A stretch of 64,000 nucleotides of DNA from Marsupella aquatica (Eukaryota > Marchantiophyta): the NCBI GenBank assembly GCA_973895155.1, contig OZ316891.1, forward strand, positions 12,772,001 to 12,836,000. The letters are read 5' to 3'. This document shows positions 24,035 through 36,096 of the stretch, one piece after another. The number at the start of each line of letters is the position of its first letter. Position 1 is the first letter of the stretch. The notes below the pieces were generated by a model that had not been told where the DNA came from, searched no databases, and worked only from the letters and a program-made list of their open reading frames with translations. The position numbers and the translations under genes were made by a program.

Positions 24035-24535
24035 AATCATGCTAGTATATAGTTAAAACAACTTTTAACTACTTTGCTTCTAAAGATGTTCCAAATGACA
24101 ATATTCTGACAATTCTTTTTGTTGAGTATTGCAGCTCTTAGTCTTGTGACTCTAAGGCTAACCGCAGTTAGGTTAACTCAGGTTAGGACTTAGCTTAGGT
24201 TAGCAGTGATGCATCCTATATATAACCAGGGCTGATGCCAGCCCCTGGTGGATATTCAGTTGGGCAAGAGAGAAGTAAAGGTCTCTTGCTTTCCTGTGGA
24301 CGTAGCCTCAGTCGTGAGGTGAACCACGTACTCGCTGTGTCGACTACTTTGTATGGTGTTTACATGCGCATGGTGTCTCGGGATAAGGATGATCCCCAAC
24401 ACTTTTTGTGTTCACAAACTTGTCACGGTTCTAGATGGGTAATCATGCTAGTATGATGTTAAAACAAATTTTTGCTACTAAAGGAGTCTCAAATGACAAT
24501 ATGTCACAATTTTCTGTTGTATTTACAAATATGCT
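24035..24535. mobile_element. LTR-like insert flanked by ~95-bp direct repeats
   Basis: The segment at 24,035-24,128 (aatcatgctagtat and onward to gacaatat..tgacaatt) is repeated in diverged form at 24,441-24,535. Between them lies ~310 bp with features of a Ty1/copia LTR: a 'tatataa' box, then 'ggacgtagcctcagtcgtga', 'ggtgaaccacgta' and 'ccccaac'. No internal coding domain, primer-binding site or tRNA-matching sequence was seen, so this may be a solo-LTR remnant or a nested fragment. Confidence 0.45.
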
Positions 24536-24639
24536 ATGGTTTCTTATTTGGACAACAAGTTCATCAACGTAACCAAGGTAACCATATATAAAATCATGGC
24601 ATATAATCTTAATAATAAGGATTTTCCCTTATTAGCCAG

Positions 24640-24925
24640 AGTGTACATTTCAAGTGAGTAAATTAGCCAGTGGCAAATATCAAGTGTGCCAAGGACAAGA
24701 TGTTAGGGATAATTTTTTGTGAATTAGCAGTGGCTAATGTCAAGTGTGTGAAGGAAAAGATGTTAGGAACTCACAAATCTGGAACTCACAAATTGTTTTC
24801 TGACGGTTAGATCTTCCTACAACTATAATATAGGATGACAATTAGATTCTGGCTAATGGGGCATAGAAAACTATCCTACAACTATAATATAGAATGACAA
24901 TTAGATTCTGGCTATGGGGCATGGA
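24640..24925. repeat. short tandem duplications
   Basis: 'tcctacaactataatatagg' followed by 'atgacaattagattctggct' occurs at about 24,815 and 24,873 (58-bp offset). Upstream, 'agccagtggcaaatatcaag' and 'agcagtggctaatgtcaagt' form another diverged pair. Confidence 0.65.
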
Positions 24926-25469
24926 AAAGCAAAATTTTGCCAAAAGTGGAGACTACTTTTTGGAGAGGTGTAATTTTTTTGAAGAGGTGTAATTTAGCCA
25001 AAAATTGACACTCAGAAAAACTCTGGGTTTTTGGCTGAGCTATGTTCAGCTATGTGATGGGGGCCCAAAAGATACTTTTGTCAAAGATACATACGGACTG
25101 CAATACTGGATTTCTATACAGTTTCCCTTGTTTTAAAAGACCAAACAAAAACCAATGTGTTGTATTCAGGCAAGATCATGAGGGCTTATGTATGTATAGG
25201 AAAGAGATGAGGGGAACATTCAATGATTTGTCTTTTGTTCATTTTCACTTTGTTCAATCTAGTGTGACCAAACCACTGTTTTTTTTAGTGGCCAAAATTA
25301 GCCTCCACAAAAATCTTTTGTCACTTTTGGCAAAAATTTGCTACTATTTTGCAGTCTCAATAGCCAGTGTTCCACCTAATCCCAGGCCCATTAGCCAGAA
25401 TCTAACAGGAGATTTGATGGGTAGTAAAATAATTGAATATGGAATCTTTTGAGCATCTTCTCCTTCTAC

Positions 25470-25680
25470 ACTCTGGCGAAAAAGAGAAATCCTTAAAAAA
25501 TACGCTGGACCAAATCCCCTTTGGTCACTTACATTCGCCACTAGCGAAAAAGGGAAATCCTTAAAAAATACGCTGGACCAAATCCCCTTTGGTCACTTAC
25601 ATTCGCCACTCTGGCGAAAAAGGGAAATCCTAAAAAAATTAGCTGGACCAAACCCCCTTTGGTCACGGGCCTGGTACTCT
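25470..25680. repeat. three-copy tandem repeat, ~70-bp period
   Basis: A unit of 'ctggcgaaaaagrgaaatcc', 'ttaaaaaatacgctggacca' and 'aatcccctttggtcacttac' repeats near 25,472, 25,543 and 25,612. The copies are nearly identical, so the expansion is recent. It lies just upstream of the GC-rich 5' region of ARPC4. Confidence 0.85.
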
Positions 25681-26043
25681 GGGCGTCAGCCTCAAGTGAA
25701 TCTCCAGTCACGTGAGTAGTCATGAGTTTCTTGCACGCGAGTCACGTCCAAGCCAAGCATGTTCGACGCCATGTTCGGTGGCTCGTTAATTTGAAGAAAT
25801 AGCTTTCAGATGGCTGTGCCGCGGTTGCTCGACTGCTCTGATGCTCCACTGCTACTGTGATGACATGTCTAGGTTTTCTTCTAATCCTCAACACTCGCCT
25901 CCTCTCGCGACGTTGTCGTGCTCACTTGCAGTTGAGACCTCATCGATTCCTGTGAGATTTGCGTTCTTCTCGCATTGCGGACCCGCTGCTGCTGTTTGTG
26001 ATATCGAGGGAGTAAACTGCCGATTCCCAAACAGCGGTGCTCA

Positions 26044-28385
26044 ATGGTGTGTTTTTCAGCCTCTTTCGGTCAATTGGCCGTCCGTCCTGTGTCCCTCGTT
26101 TGTGTTGATGTCCTGTCGTCGCCCCCTTCCGCATTGTTGCGTTTGTGAGCTTGAGAATCAGGAGACGGCGATGCAACTGTGGTTTTAGCAAGGCTGATTA
26201 ATGTCACTTCTAGACGTCACCCGAGAGCAGCTTGTTTGATGTTGGACTGCGTTGGTGTTATGTGACTTGGATGTCTTTTTCCTGGAACAATGTCCACTCG
26301 GAACGGTCTCTGCATCGAGAGAAAAGTATATATGACCATTCAAGGGAGTTTGTAGATGCAAGGTCGCCACTGTCGCATTCATGCTCCTTTGCTGCTGATT
26401 TGCGATCATGGCCTGCAAAATATAATTGTTGTGGTGCCCCTGGCTCCAACACTGTTTATATCATTCTTTCCGTCTTATTATCTTGGGACATTTCCTTGGC
26501 AGGCAAATACTTTAAGGCCCTACCTGACATGCATCCGAAATACGCTTACGGCAGCCATGTGTCTACAGGTATACATCCTTTTTGTAGTTGATGGAGCCTC
26601 GTTGTGATTCTCATTGAGTAGCAATAGGAAAACTGAGTTTTGGATGGAAATGCAGAACTTTCCTTGTCAGGAGGTCGAGAGACACAACAAACCCGAGGTC
26701 GAATTCAAGTAAGCCACCCCACGCCGAAATAATTTTTCTATTCGGGGACCGCTGCTTCTGATTCCGTTTGGAGCCAGTCCTGTGCACCATATCTATATTG
26801 AAATTCGATACAGTCACTTTCATACTGCTTCAACATTTTCAGGGCAGATAGATTGTTCTTCCTTTGCGGATGCACTAGGCATTAACAAATCCAGTAGGAG
26901 CTGAAGAGCAATTTTTACTGACACTCACAGTTTCTGTTCCTATCAAATGCAGGACAAGTCCCGAACTTCTCCTCAATCCCGTATGTCCATACGTTCGTTC
27001 TTCCTTATGTGCTTCACGTAGAGATCTGCGGACTCTAAAGTGAATTCAGCCATTCTTTCCATTTTTCTTGAAGTAATCTGGCGTGATTCACTTTCGAGAA
27101 TTTGTACAGATGTCCCCTCAGAATGTTTCGTTCTATCCTATCCTTCTATTTATAACTGAACTATTGCGCGACTGGTCAGGTCCTCATATGCAGAAATGAA
27201 GCAGAAAAATGTTTGATAGAAGCCTCTGTCAATTCTATTCGCATTAGTATCAAGGTTGGCGGTCCATCTCCTCATAACTGAATATCTTACGAGTAGGCCT
27301 TGCCTTCTTCAGACTTTCAAACTTGTATGTTTTTGTGAAGCTGGCAATGTAAATGCTCTGAGGTCTTATTTTTGCTGACGTAGTCTAGTGCTCCCGGTAG
27401 ATGTTGCCTGCAGTAGGGATTTTCGTCTTGCTTGAGGAGTTCATAATGGGTTGGCATCGCATTAGAATGTAGGGCTCACCCAACAGATGTATTAGTGGGG
27501 GCCTTACATTCTTTCGGTTATGGTCTGTTGATGTTGTGATGTTGAGGTCAATTTCAGGGAACAGACCTAAGTACACACAGGTCATTAAGCAGAATAATGT
27601 TCTTGCTGACATCGTTCATGGTCTGAAGGTAAAACAAGCTGATGAACTCGAAAACATCTTGGCTAAGAAGTTTTTGCGCTTTTTGTCCATGCGGGCTGAG
27701 TCGTTTCAAGTTTTACGACGGAAACCTGTTCAGGTCTGACCGTGCGTCACAATTGATGATATCATCTATTGGCTCATCTGTTTGGAGATGTGATTATTAG
27801 CCTTTGGAATTTGGCCAGTCCTTGTTCCACATAAAAGATTTTTGACACCTTCTTAATTTCGACTTGCCTTTTGATATTAGTCTTATGGCTGGCTGGCTGT
27901 CGATAGTTTTGACATATTCTGCACATCATTGGACACTTCTGCAGGGATACGACATAAGCTTTTTGGTCACAAATTTTCACTGCGAGGAGATGTTCAAACA
28001 TAAGTTGATCGATTTTATCATCGCCTTTATGGAGGTTTGTATCTGCTCACGTTGCATGTATGAAATCTTAGAAGGATTCTAGGTCTACCGTGGACTTATC
28101 ACTTGCAAATTTCCGATCTTTTACATCAGCAATACTCACAATATCAACAAATCAAGTAAAATCACGAAATAGACTATTCATTACTGAATATGTCATTTTG
28201 TAGGTTCTACAGCTATGAACAAAATGGAAGAGAATTGCCTGTTTTAAGAGCCCATGACTCTTGCTTGTGACTGAAGTCGTGACAACTCTTTGCAGGATAT
28301 TGATAAAGAAATCAGTGAGCTGAAGCTGTCTGTGAACACAAGGGGTCGCCTGGTCGCAGCTGAATTCCTTCGGCAGTTTATTTGA
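26044..28385 (+). CDS. ARPC4: Arp2/3 complex subunit 4 (ARPC4, p20-Arc)
   Basis: Seven exons are certain: 26503-26568, 26656-26708, 26953-26980, 27180-27254, 27629-27733, 27945-28034 and 28296-28385. Each is bounded by AG and GT with matching phases, and they give 168 residues. The missing initiator Met must lie in an upstream exon. The only ATG|GT in the GC-rich leader is 26044-26046, taken here by inference. ARPC4 joins ARPC2 in the core of the complex that nucleates branched actin filaments. The match is nearly unbroken: [83 protein letters not shown] and [20 protein letters not shown]. The usual length is 168-169. Nothing is truncated or odd. Confidence 0.95.
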
Positions 28386-31300
28386 GGACTCCACTTAAGT
28401 AAATGTCGCAACCAATATGGGTAATTACTCCTAGTAATATCTCTGTTTGCATTATTTCGTCTCAATCTGTGTGTTCCAAAAACGAAGCTATGTGAACCGC
28501 ATCCGAGTCGTTTCAGAAGCCTGTTGGGCAGTGCAAACCTTCAGGGAGGAGAAGGAGGTAGCTAGTTCCAAGAACACAGGGACGTATGACGACGAAGACA
28601 AAGGTTTTTCCATCCCGTGACGATTTGGACTTCTCGTGCATGTGGCGTGAACCCGATTTTGTGCAAACCCGTGCCTCTCCAAATCTACAAACTTTGGTAG
28701 GCAAAAATTCTGCAGGTTTAGCATCAAGGTCTCCAACGTTGTTTAATGATGTTCCTTCTCCTTGGGTTCAGCAGTTTGACGATATGTCTGGAGGAGATTC
28801 ATATCCTTCTCGTTGGCTTTAAAACCTTGCAGTCACATGACTCCAGGTACATATCAAACCCTCGTTGGCTTTAAAATCTTACATTCATAGTAGCGTTTGA
28901 AGTTCGCTGGCCAATTGGGTTGTGTTTGTCCGTTGCTTTACAACCCTACGACTTATGCCATCGTGGTCGATGTTGAATCGTTGCTACCGAAAAGTGGACA
29001 TAGTAGACAAGAAGGTTCAACAGTAGTGTTGACACAATTTCGAGACCTCTCAATAGGCTCTTAGTTCGCCTTGGGAAGCTGTGGTCTTGAGTGGTGTCTT
29101 CTTTCGGTCATTTGCAACTGTAAGCCATGTTGATATTTGTTACTTGACCACTTGCAGGATTTTACCTCGGGGGTAAGTTAACTTTTGCTTTAGCTTGTGC
29201 CTATGCTCTCAAAACCTAAAGCTGCAGGTGTGTCAAGATAGTCGGAACTTAAATATAGCTCTTTTATGGTTCCAATAATAATTTGATCTGCTAAATGGTA
29301 CCTTCAATATCAAACGGATTGGATTTAGAATGCAAGGATTTCCGGTTATGTACAAGGAATTCAACACTTCCAACTGCGTTTAGCACAAGTCTTGGCTAGC
29401 TAAATTTGATATTCACACAAGTTAGCGGTCCACACTCATTCCTAGCCCACGCGAAAATACTGTTATCAATGAAGCAGTCACAATGCTCACACCTCGCTTT
29501 GAGCTGAAGTGAGTTTTCAGGAGTCTTTTGGTTCATGATACTTCTTGATCCAGATTGCAGTGACACCTTCAGAACCATCAAAATCGTGAAGATACCAGAA
29601 ATTCTCCAGAAATTGTCTAAGAAGGAGATGGAATTAGGCATGTTTATCCTGATGTGGTATTCAGATGACTAAAGGTGGCAAGTGCCCCAAATATTTGCCT
29701 CAGTTTCTCAGCAATACTCATTTGCAATTGCCTCAAGGCCCGTTCGATGAATGACTCTTCAGGGCTAGATATTTTGTTTTGACTTCAATCGCAAACAATG
29801 ATTGCAAGGTTTGGATGGAGATCCCCATCTAAGTTCTTTTGCCACTTTTAATCTGGGAAAGGAGACGAGCTTTGTCAATATCAGCAAGGGGTCAAAAACA
29901 ACCTGAGAAAAGGATCAAGACGCCAACTGCACCATGGCAAGGGAAACGGGGGACTGAGCTCTCCCACCCTCCTGAGAAGGAACCAAACCTAATCAGCCCA
30001 TGAGGCCCTCATCAAAACCATAACCGTGGTAATGGTCAAGTGTTTAACCAAATGCTTCTGCCCCCCTTCTATCCCTTCACAGCCTTGCTGTGCAGGCCAA
30101 TCGTCTTATTTCCTGGCTACTGAGCTTACTGCTCTCGCTAGATATATTTACCCGTTTGAGCTTATTACTCTCCACGGTGCAGAAAAGAAGCCCCGTGGCA
30201 TTAAACGTTGTCCAAAATACTTGCAACTCACATGGGCTTTCAACAAACGTTGAAGTGTGCTCCTGTTCCCTTGTTGAAATGTGCTACTGTTCCCTTGTGA
30301 CGTGCAAGGTTCTCCTAACTTTTGAGACAACTTTCTGAACTCCTTTGAATTCTCTGGTTGTCAATCCCTACTGGATTGCAGTAGGTCATAGATTTCTGCA
30401 TCTGTTTCCTACCCGTTAAGGTGCCTCTTTGCTGAGCACAGCTTAGATGACATTTATTAGTATTTTGAAATGAACTATTGTAGTTTCATTGTTTCCTTTT
30501 GTTCCAGTTGTCTTTCTCATTGGGAGGTGAAGAAAGGTAAATTGGAGGCCTCTGCTTCCCTCGAGTAGTGATCTAATTGTGGGAGCACTTGGGTGCTTTT
30601 TAGCCGTCTCCAAGATTTTCGTTTGTTGAATAAAAAACATATCTGGAAATAAAATTAAAGGTTAATTCCAGTCCTGTTTTGAAAATTTAGATGAAAGCTC
30701 CAAAATCAATAGAAAAGCCAAAAGAATGGAAAAATTCATGCAATGGTTGGTATCAGTATATGAGCCAGAAATCTTTGCGTTTGATTCTAATTTAACTATC
30801 ATGTAAAATTTAGACAGCTCAATGCACGTACGACATCTTGAAGATTAACCAGCCAAATGATGGCTCAAAATAATGTTTATTTATGGCACAAATAATCGCC
30901 CGGTCATTTGAGACAATGAAGCAATGAAGACTCGAAGTGTCCAAGAAACCAAAGCCTGCTCAATTATTATAGGGTTTTTATTGAGAATAATAATTATCAA
31001 AATGAAATACTTGAATACATGTTTATCATGCGCATACATAATGGACTAGATAATAACTTTTGAAATAATTCCGCCAGACATACAAACGAATAATATCTGC
31101 AGCAGGATACTGGCATTTAATTCATCTTGGCCATCACATATGAGGCTCCCCTTACACAATGCCATGAGCAGTTGAGCACTGTGTTCACAAAGTAAATACG
31201 TCTCGAAATAACGGGAACCTTGTTTCTATAATAAAATGGTGAGAATCTCAATCTCCGTTCACATTCAAACCGTGTCTTCAATAAACGGTATATAGCTACA

Positions 31301-31600
31301 TCATTCTAGTGCTTCACTATTTTAGCTTATTGAAAAATATATAAAAACTAAGTTAATACTATCATTTCTAAATTTAAAATACAAATTTTACATAAGATAA
31401 TGGAAATATAAAGTAACCATAAAACTTGCAATTATGAAGAGCATGTGCATTGAAGCCCATTGAAAAATCTCAAACTATGTGCCCAGGACAGGGAGGCTTG
31501 GCCCAAGAGGAGGTTGTTGGTCATGGGAATGTCAAAATGATTTCTGTGTTAAATCTAATTAAGGAACAACATTTGTTCAATACATCTGCACTGCTCAACT
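28386..31600. other. spacer downstream of ARPC4, no confirmed gene
   Basis: A 78-codon frame from ATG 28586 (TAA 28820-28822) is Ser-rich and may only be 3' flanking sequence. 'ctcgttggctttaaaa' occurs twice, near 28,811 and 28,862. 'gaagtgtgctcctgttccct' and a near copy lie at 30,251-30,297. The rest is AT-rich with short frames only. Confidence 0.35.
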
Positions 31601-31654
31601 TAATTAGTGTGACTAACACTAATTTGAGAGCGCCCATTTTCAAGGTCTACTCGT

Positions 31655-31960
31655 GAATTAGTGTTAATCACACTAATTAATTTTGTGCTAACACTATTTT
31701 TGCGTACATGAATTAGTGTTATCATGGTCTTAAGAGTGGTAAAATAAAGAGAAAAAAACTATTTTGGAAAATACACAACAATTAGTGTTATTTTGGACCA
31801 AAGATCATCCATTTTTTACAAGCAATTTAAACTAAAGTGAAAAAAATCTGTTTTGAAAACCAACAAAAATTAGTGTTACTTGGACTCAAAATCATTTTTA
31901 CCAAAATTAGTGTTAGTAACACTAATTTTATACTAACACTAATTCTTGCATAACAGTAAT
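31655..31960. repeat. cluster of 'attagtgtta' palindromic words
   Basis: The word 'aattagtgtta' and its complement 'taacactaatt' occur about ten times. At 31,903-31,929 the word and its complement meet around one central base, forming a near-perfect palindrome with 13-bp arms. Others (gaattagtgttaatcacacta near 31,655) form weaker ones. No gene is present. Confidence 0.7.
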
Positions 31961-31974
31961 TACGGTGAACAGTT

Positions 31975-32150
31975 TATGTGATGCAGTGGTAGAGGAGTCT
32001 AGTTTGAAGCTTGAGGTCATGGGTTCAAATCAGTAATAATTTTTCTTTTCCCTCCAATTCACGGCAGAGAAAAGGTGGCACAGAAAATTTCCATTTCCCT
32101 CCAATTAATGGCAGAGAAAAGGTGGCACATAAATAAATAAACTTAAAGGG
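31975..32150 (+). mobile_element. tRNA-derived SINE, plus-strand copy
   Basis: A box-A-like segment (gtgatgcagtggtagagg) is followed ~32 nt later by a box-B-like segment (gggttcaaatc), as in RNA polymerase III SINEs. The tail holds two copies of 'ttccctccaatt.a.ggcaga' with 'gaaaaggtggcaca', then an A-rich stretch. Its body resembles the SINEs at 6.7 and 48.3 kb only at the promoter boxes, so it may be another subfamily. Confidence 0.5.
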
Positions 32151-32204
32151 GTTCAATCAATTTCTACATTGAAATAATATATGGAACTAGCTCAATACCC
32201 ATGC

Positions 32205-32740
32205 GTTGCACAAAAGAAATCATGTCGGCCAAGATGTCGGTGAGAAAAAAAATGTGGTGTTGGCCAAGAGGTCATTGAGAGAAAAATGTCGTGTCGGCCA
32301 AGAGGTCGTGGAGGGAAAAGATGTTGTGTCGGCCAAGAGGTCGTTGAGAGAAAAGAAGTCGTTGAGAAAAAAGATGTCGTGTCGGCCAAGATGTCATTGA
32401 GAAAAAAAATGTCGTGACGGCCAAGATGTCGTTGAGAAAAACTTGTCATGTCGGCAACCCAGTCAGCAAAAACATCATTGAGGGAATTAAACAATGTCGT
32501 GTCTGCCAAGACATCGTTGAGTGAAAATACTTGTACGTTGCACAAAAGATGTCGTGTCACCCAAGATGTTGTTATGTGAAAGATGTCATGAAGTAAAAAG
32601 ATGTCGTTAAGAAGTCATTTTGCCAAAGATGCCATTATGTGAAAGATGTTGATAAGAAAAAGGTGTCATTTTGCCAAAGATATCGTGAAGTAAAAGATGT
32701 TATAGAAACTAGGTGCCGTTTCACCCAAGTTGTCGTTATG
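32205..32740. repeat. ~35-bp minisatellite 'gtcggccaagatgtcgttga'
   Basis: About ten diverged units of 'atgtcgtgtcggccaagatg' + 'tcgttgagaaaaa' run from 32,218 to 32,450, with more degenerate units to 32,740. The minus-strand translation is a 122-codon open frame (repeating LGRHDIFF / LADTTSF), a by-product of the period and of few stop words. Confidence 0.8.
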
Positions 32741-32749
32741 TGAAAGATA

Positions 32750-34200
32750 TTATGAAGTAAAAAGTCAAGGAGGGAAAAACAAGTCTTTTTCTTTGTTTTG
32801 TTTTTTACCCAAAATGCCCTTGCATTTGAATGGCAACCACTCTATACATTGGCGCAACGTTATATTATCGGTTTCAGGTTTTAGGGTTTAGCAAAGATGA
32901 CCATTCTGTTGCTATCCTTTCAATCCCTGTGCGTTGCATAAAAGATGATGTTTGGTTAAAGATATTGTTGAGAAATAGATCATGATGCAAAAGATATCGT
33001 TGAATAAAAAATCAATTTGTTAAAATATATTTTGCACAAATACTTTTGTTGAGGCCATAAAAATACACCCATAAAAGTTCCCTTTTTTGTTTTTTGTTTT
33101 TTGGCCTTGCACAAAAAAATTCTTGTATGGAATATATATGGGGGGTTGAAATAATTCCCAGATAGAAAAAATACAAGGAAGCCAGCCATGGGAGGCCCAA
33201 ATTAAAATTAAAATAATCACCAAAACAAATTGGAGTTGGGAGACTGAAACAGGGATGCACCATAAGGGGAAGTCGGAACTACTTGGTTTATTTTGCTTTA
33301 TACATGTATTTAATGTTGTACAGAGGAGCTTCCTGTAGTAGCAATTGTTTTTTTTTGGAGTATCCCAATAAAGTGTTAAAGCACCACTGTCCATGACCAA
33401 ACCTGGTTACACCAATTCAGGTTTCACCATTTTTAGTACCCTGTTCTTAAAATTATGGAGCAAAGTCTCATGCTAGAAGAGAGAAATATGAAAAAGTGAG
33501 GAGTCTTGGACATTTCTCCTTTTATATGGACAGTGTTGGTTTAATTCAATTCAGAGAATTTTGGCTTAATGTGGACTTATTAATTTGGACTTGTATTGTA
33601 TTTGTAGGACTCCACATGGCCAGCAAGTCCAAAAATTAAGTTTTCTAAAAACAATGACAAAGGTTTTGGTTTAACCAAGGTGTGTTTATTTAGCGTGTTT
33701 TGCCCGTATGAGAATACAAATGTCACGGCGACTAAATTTTATCCTCGCAAATGTCCTGTTTGCTGGCATGGTACTCATTATTACTCCTTCTTGCTGGTAG
33801 AGCAAAATAATAAATAATGCTGGTGCCTAATGAACCGGTAATGAGTGAGGTGAAGTGCAGAAAGTACGGTACGCTTCTGTATTGCAATGATTGATTGACT
33901 GACGTACCAATATCCTTGTACAAAATACACCCATACTACATTTAGATACGTCTTTGCGCGTGCATGACAATGCGGTAGTAGAGGAGGCTGTGTACAGTAC
34001 ATCTGTCTAAGCGCACACTCCATAAGCACAGTACCTAGTTAAGTGCAGAGCATCCTATTCTTCCTATTTCATTTTTGCATGGAATAATCTCTTTTTTGAA
34101 CATCTATTCTAAGCGCACACAGGCTTGGAACATTTCACTAAGCTACAAATTTACACTCGATTACCCTCAATTAGTGTCTCCATGCACTTATCAAAAAAAC
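32750..34200. other. AT-rich spacer, no gene seen
   Basis: Only short frames are present. T-rich minus-strand frames at 33,012-33,400 look like translated low-complexity DNA. No conserved protein or RNA was recognised. Confidence 0.4.
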
Positions 34201-34299
34201 ACACAGTCCCTTAAAAATTGTATTTAGTGATAAATGCATACCCATGCTTAGTAGAGTTAGAAATGCACTTAGTGAATTTAAGCACAGAAGAAAGCGCAA

Positions 34300-34585
34300 G
34301 GATAAGAGGTACGAGGTTAAGTGCAATTTGTAGGGGGTGTGGGCTTATCAATGAATGTAACACCTGGTTTAGTTTGAATGAAGGGATGGATATCATATAC
34401 ACTTATTGATAAGTGCACTTTTTAGGGGGTGTGCACTTATCAAGGAATGTACCACCTGGTTTAGTTTTAATGGAGGGGCCCATAACACATTGAACTAAGG
34501 GATGTAAATCATATACACTTATCTATAAGTGCACTTTTTAGGGGGTGTGCGCTTATCAAGGAATGTAACAACTGGTTTAGTGCAT
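34300..34585. repeat. three-copy repeat with 'tagggggtgtg..cttatca'
   Basis: The unit 'aagtgcactttttagggggt' + 'gtgcacttatcaaggaatgt' + 'accacctggtttag' occurs near 34,318, 34,412 and 34,527, with diverged spacers. It lies at the junction of an AT-rich spacer and the GC-rich region upstream of the VQ gene. Confidence 0.75.
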
Positions 34586-34589
34586 GCTG

Positions 34590-36096
34590 GATCCGTCTTC
34601 ATGAGAGCGTGCAGTTAGAGAGAGTGAACTGTAGTACCGTAGGCGCAGTAGCTTGGGGGCCACCGTTCATCGACCAGTCTAAGCTCTGAAGCCCTGCTTG
34701 CGGATAAGTCATAAATAATGAAGGCTCTCTGCTGTACCGATTCACCGATTCACCAGTTGCAGAGATTGATTTCATCATCAAGAACGACAGAAAGCAGTGG
34801 AGAAGGTTCCCAATTATGGAACAGGATTGAAGACGGACACAGTACGATTGCTTTAGACCGCAGTCTGGAGCTGATTGAGTCATTGAGAGAAGTCAGAGGC
34901 GTCGCTCAACACACGGAAGCAGTAGCCGCATCGGAACATGATTGTGTATATATTCCACACGCCATCATGCGCAGGCCGCAGAAACACGACCGTAGGTAGC
35001 TGAGAAATACGTAACTTAGGGCAGCTGACCGGAGAGAGAGAGAGTCCCTAAGGGCTGCGCGCTGCTACGAAGATTGGAAATGCCGGAGAAACGAACTCTG
35101 TTGTGCGAGGAGAGATTGTAGGTAACTTGTCCGCCTCACTTCGTACACCGCATAATATACTGTAATCCTACTGTAGTCGTCGAGTCCCGAGCCGGTCAGG
35201 CGCGTGCGGTGGAACAGAATGACAGAAATCTTCGGAAAAAACTATCGATCTCGTGGTGCTCATGGCATCATGACGATGAGAGTTACGGCGGGCATCCGGT
35301 CCTGTCCTGAAGAGCCTCTGGTGGTTGGGTACAGGACTGCGGTACGTAGTTGCATTGCTATGCCCAATGAACGAGTAAAAAGATAGGCATACGAGCGCAG
35401 TCCTCTCCGTCTTTCTCTCCGAGATTGCCTCCGCTCAGGAGGCTGGTCCCTCCCTCCGGCATGATTGTGCCAAGGTACAATTCCAACCATACCTCGTTAT
35501 TACCTGGAGCTAAACATTGCTGCTTCCTCCCGGCCTACATATACACACACTATCATTCGTTCATGGCTCTAGATCCCTGCCTGCCTGTCCGTAGTACACT
35601 GACCTATCACCAAGTTTGAAGCAAGTTTTTCATGTTCCGAATGGAGAACTGACGAGGCGCCAGGGTCTTGGGGGGACAGTGGACTCTTGGCATTGAAGAA
35701 GTTGTCATGTCCATTCCTAGTATGGTAGAGGACCGACAAACTCACCGAGTAATCGAGGCAGACCGCTGAGTTAGTTCATCGATTTTACTGACTTGCAGCC
35801 TTCCCGTGTAGAATCTTGTTGGTGGACTGTCACATTTGGAATCGTTTCTCTAAAAACGTAATAGACGAATCAGCAGTTGCTTAGCTGTATTTCTTGCAAT
35901 TGGCGCCATGTCCACGACGGGCAATGAAGTCTCTTCGGCAGGTGCAAGTGTCACTCTTGAGTTGTCATGGAAGCTTCATTTTCTCAAATGACCAAAAACA
36001 TTGATTGGTATAGGGCCTTGCTAGTTAAGCTGAGCGATTGACCAGCTTCTCCCCGCTCGGCAATGTCTTTTTCCTGAATCTCTCAGAGCTCGCAAA
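34590..36096. other. GC-richer region upstream of the VQ gene
   Basis: This stretch contrasts in composition with the AT-rich spacer to its left. It contains short frames but no recognised protein, and a (ga)n run at 35,032-35,043. It probably includes the promoter and 5' leader of the VQ gene, which is an inference from position and composition. Confidence 0.4.

Noticed and set aside
28586-28822. 78-codon frame after ARPC4
   Set aside because: No homology or splice partner was seen; it is probably 3' flanking sequence, so it is mentioned only in the spacer entry.
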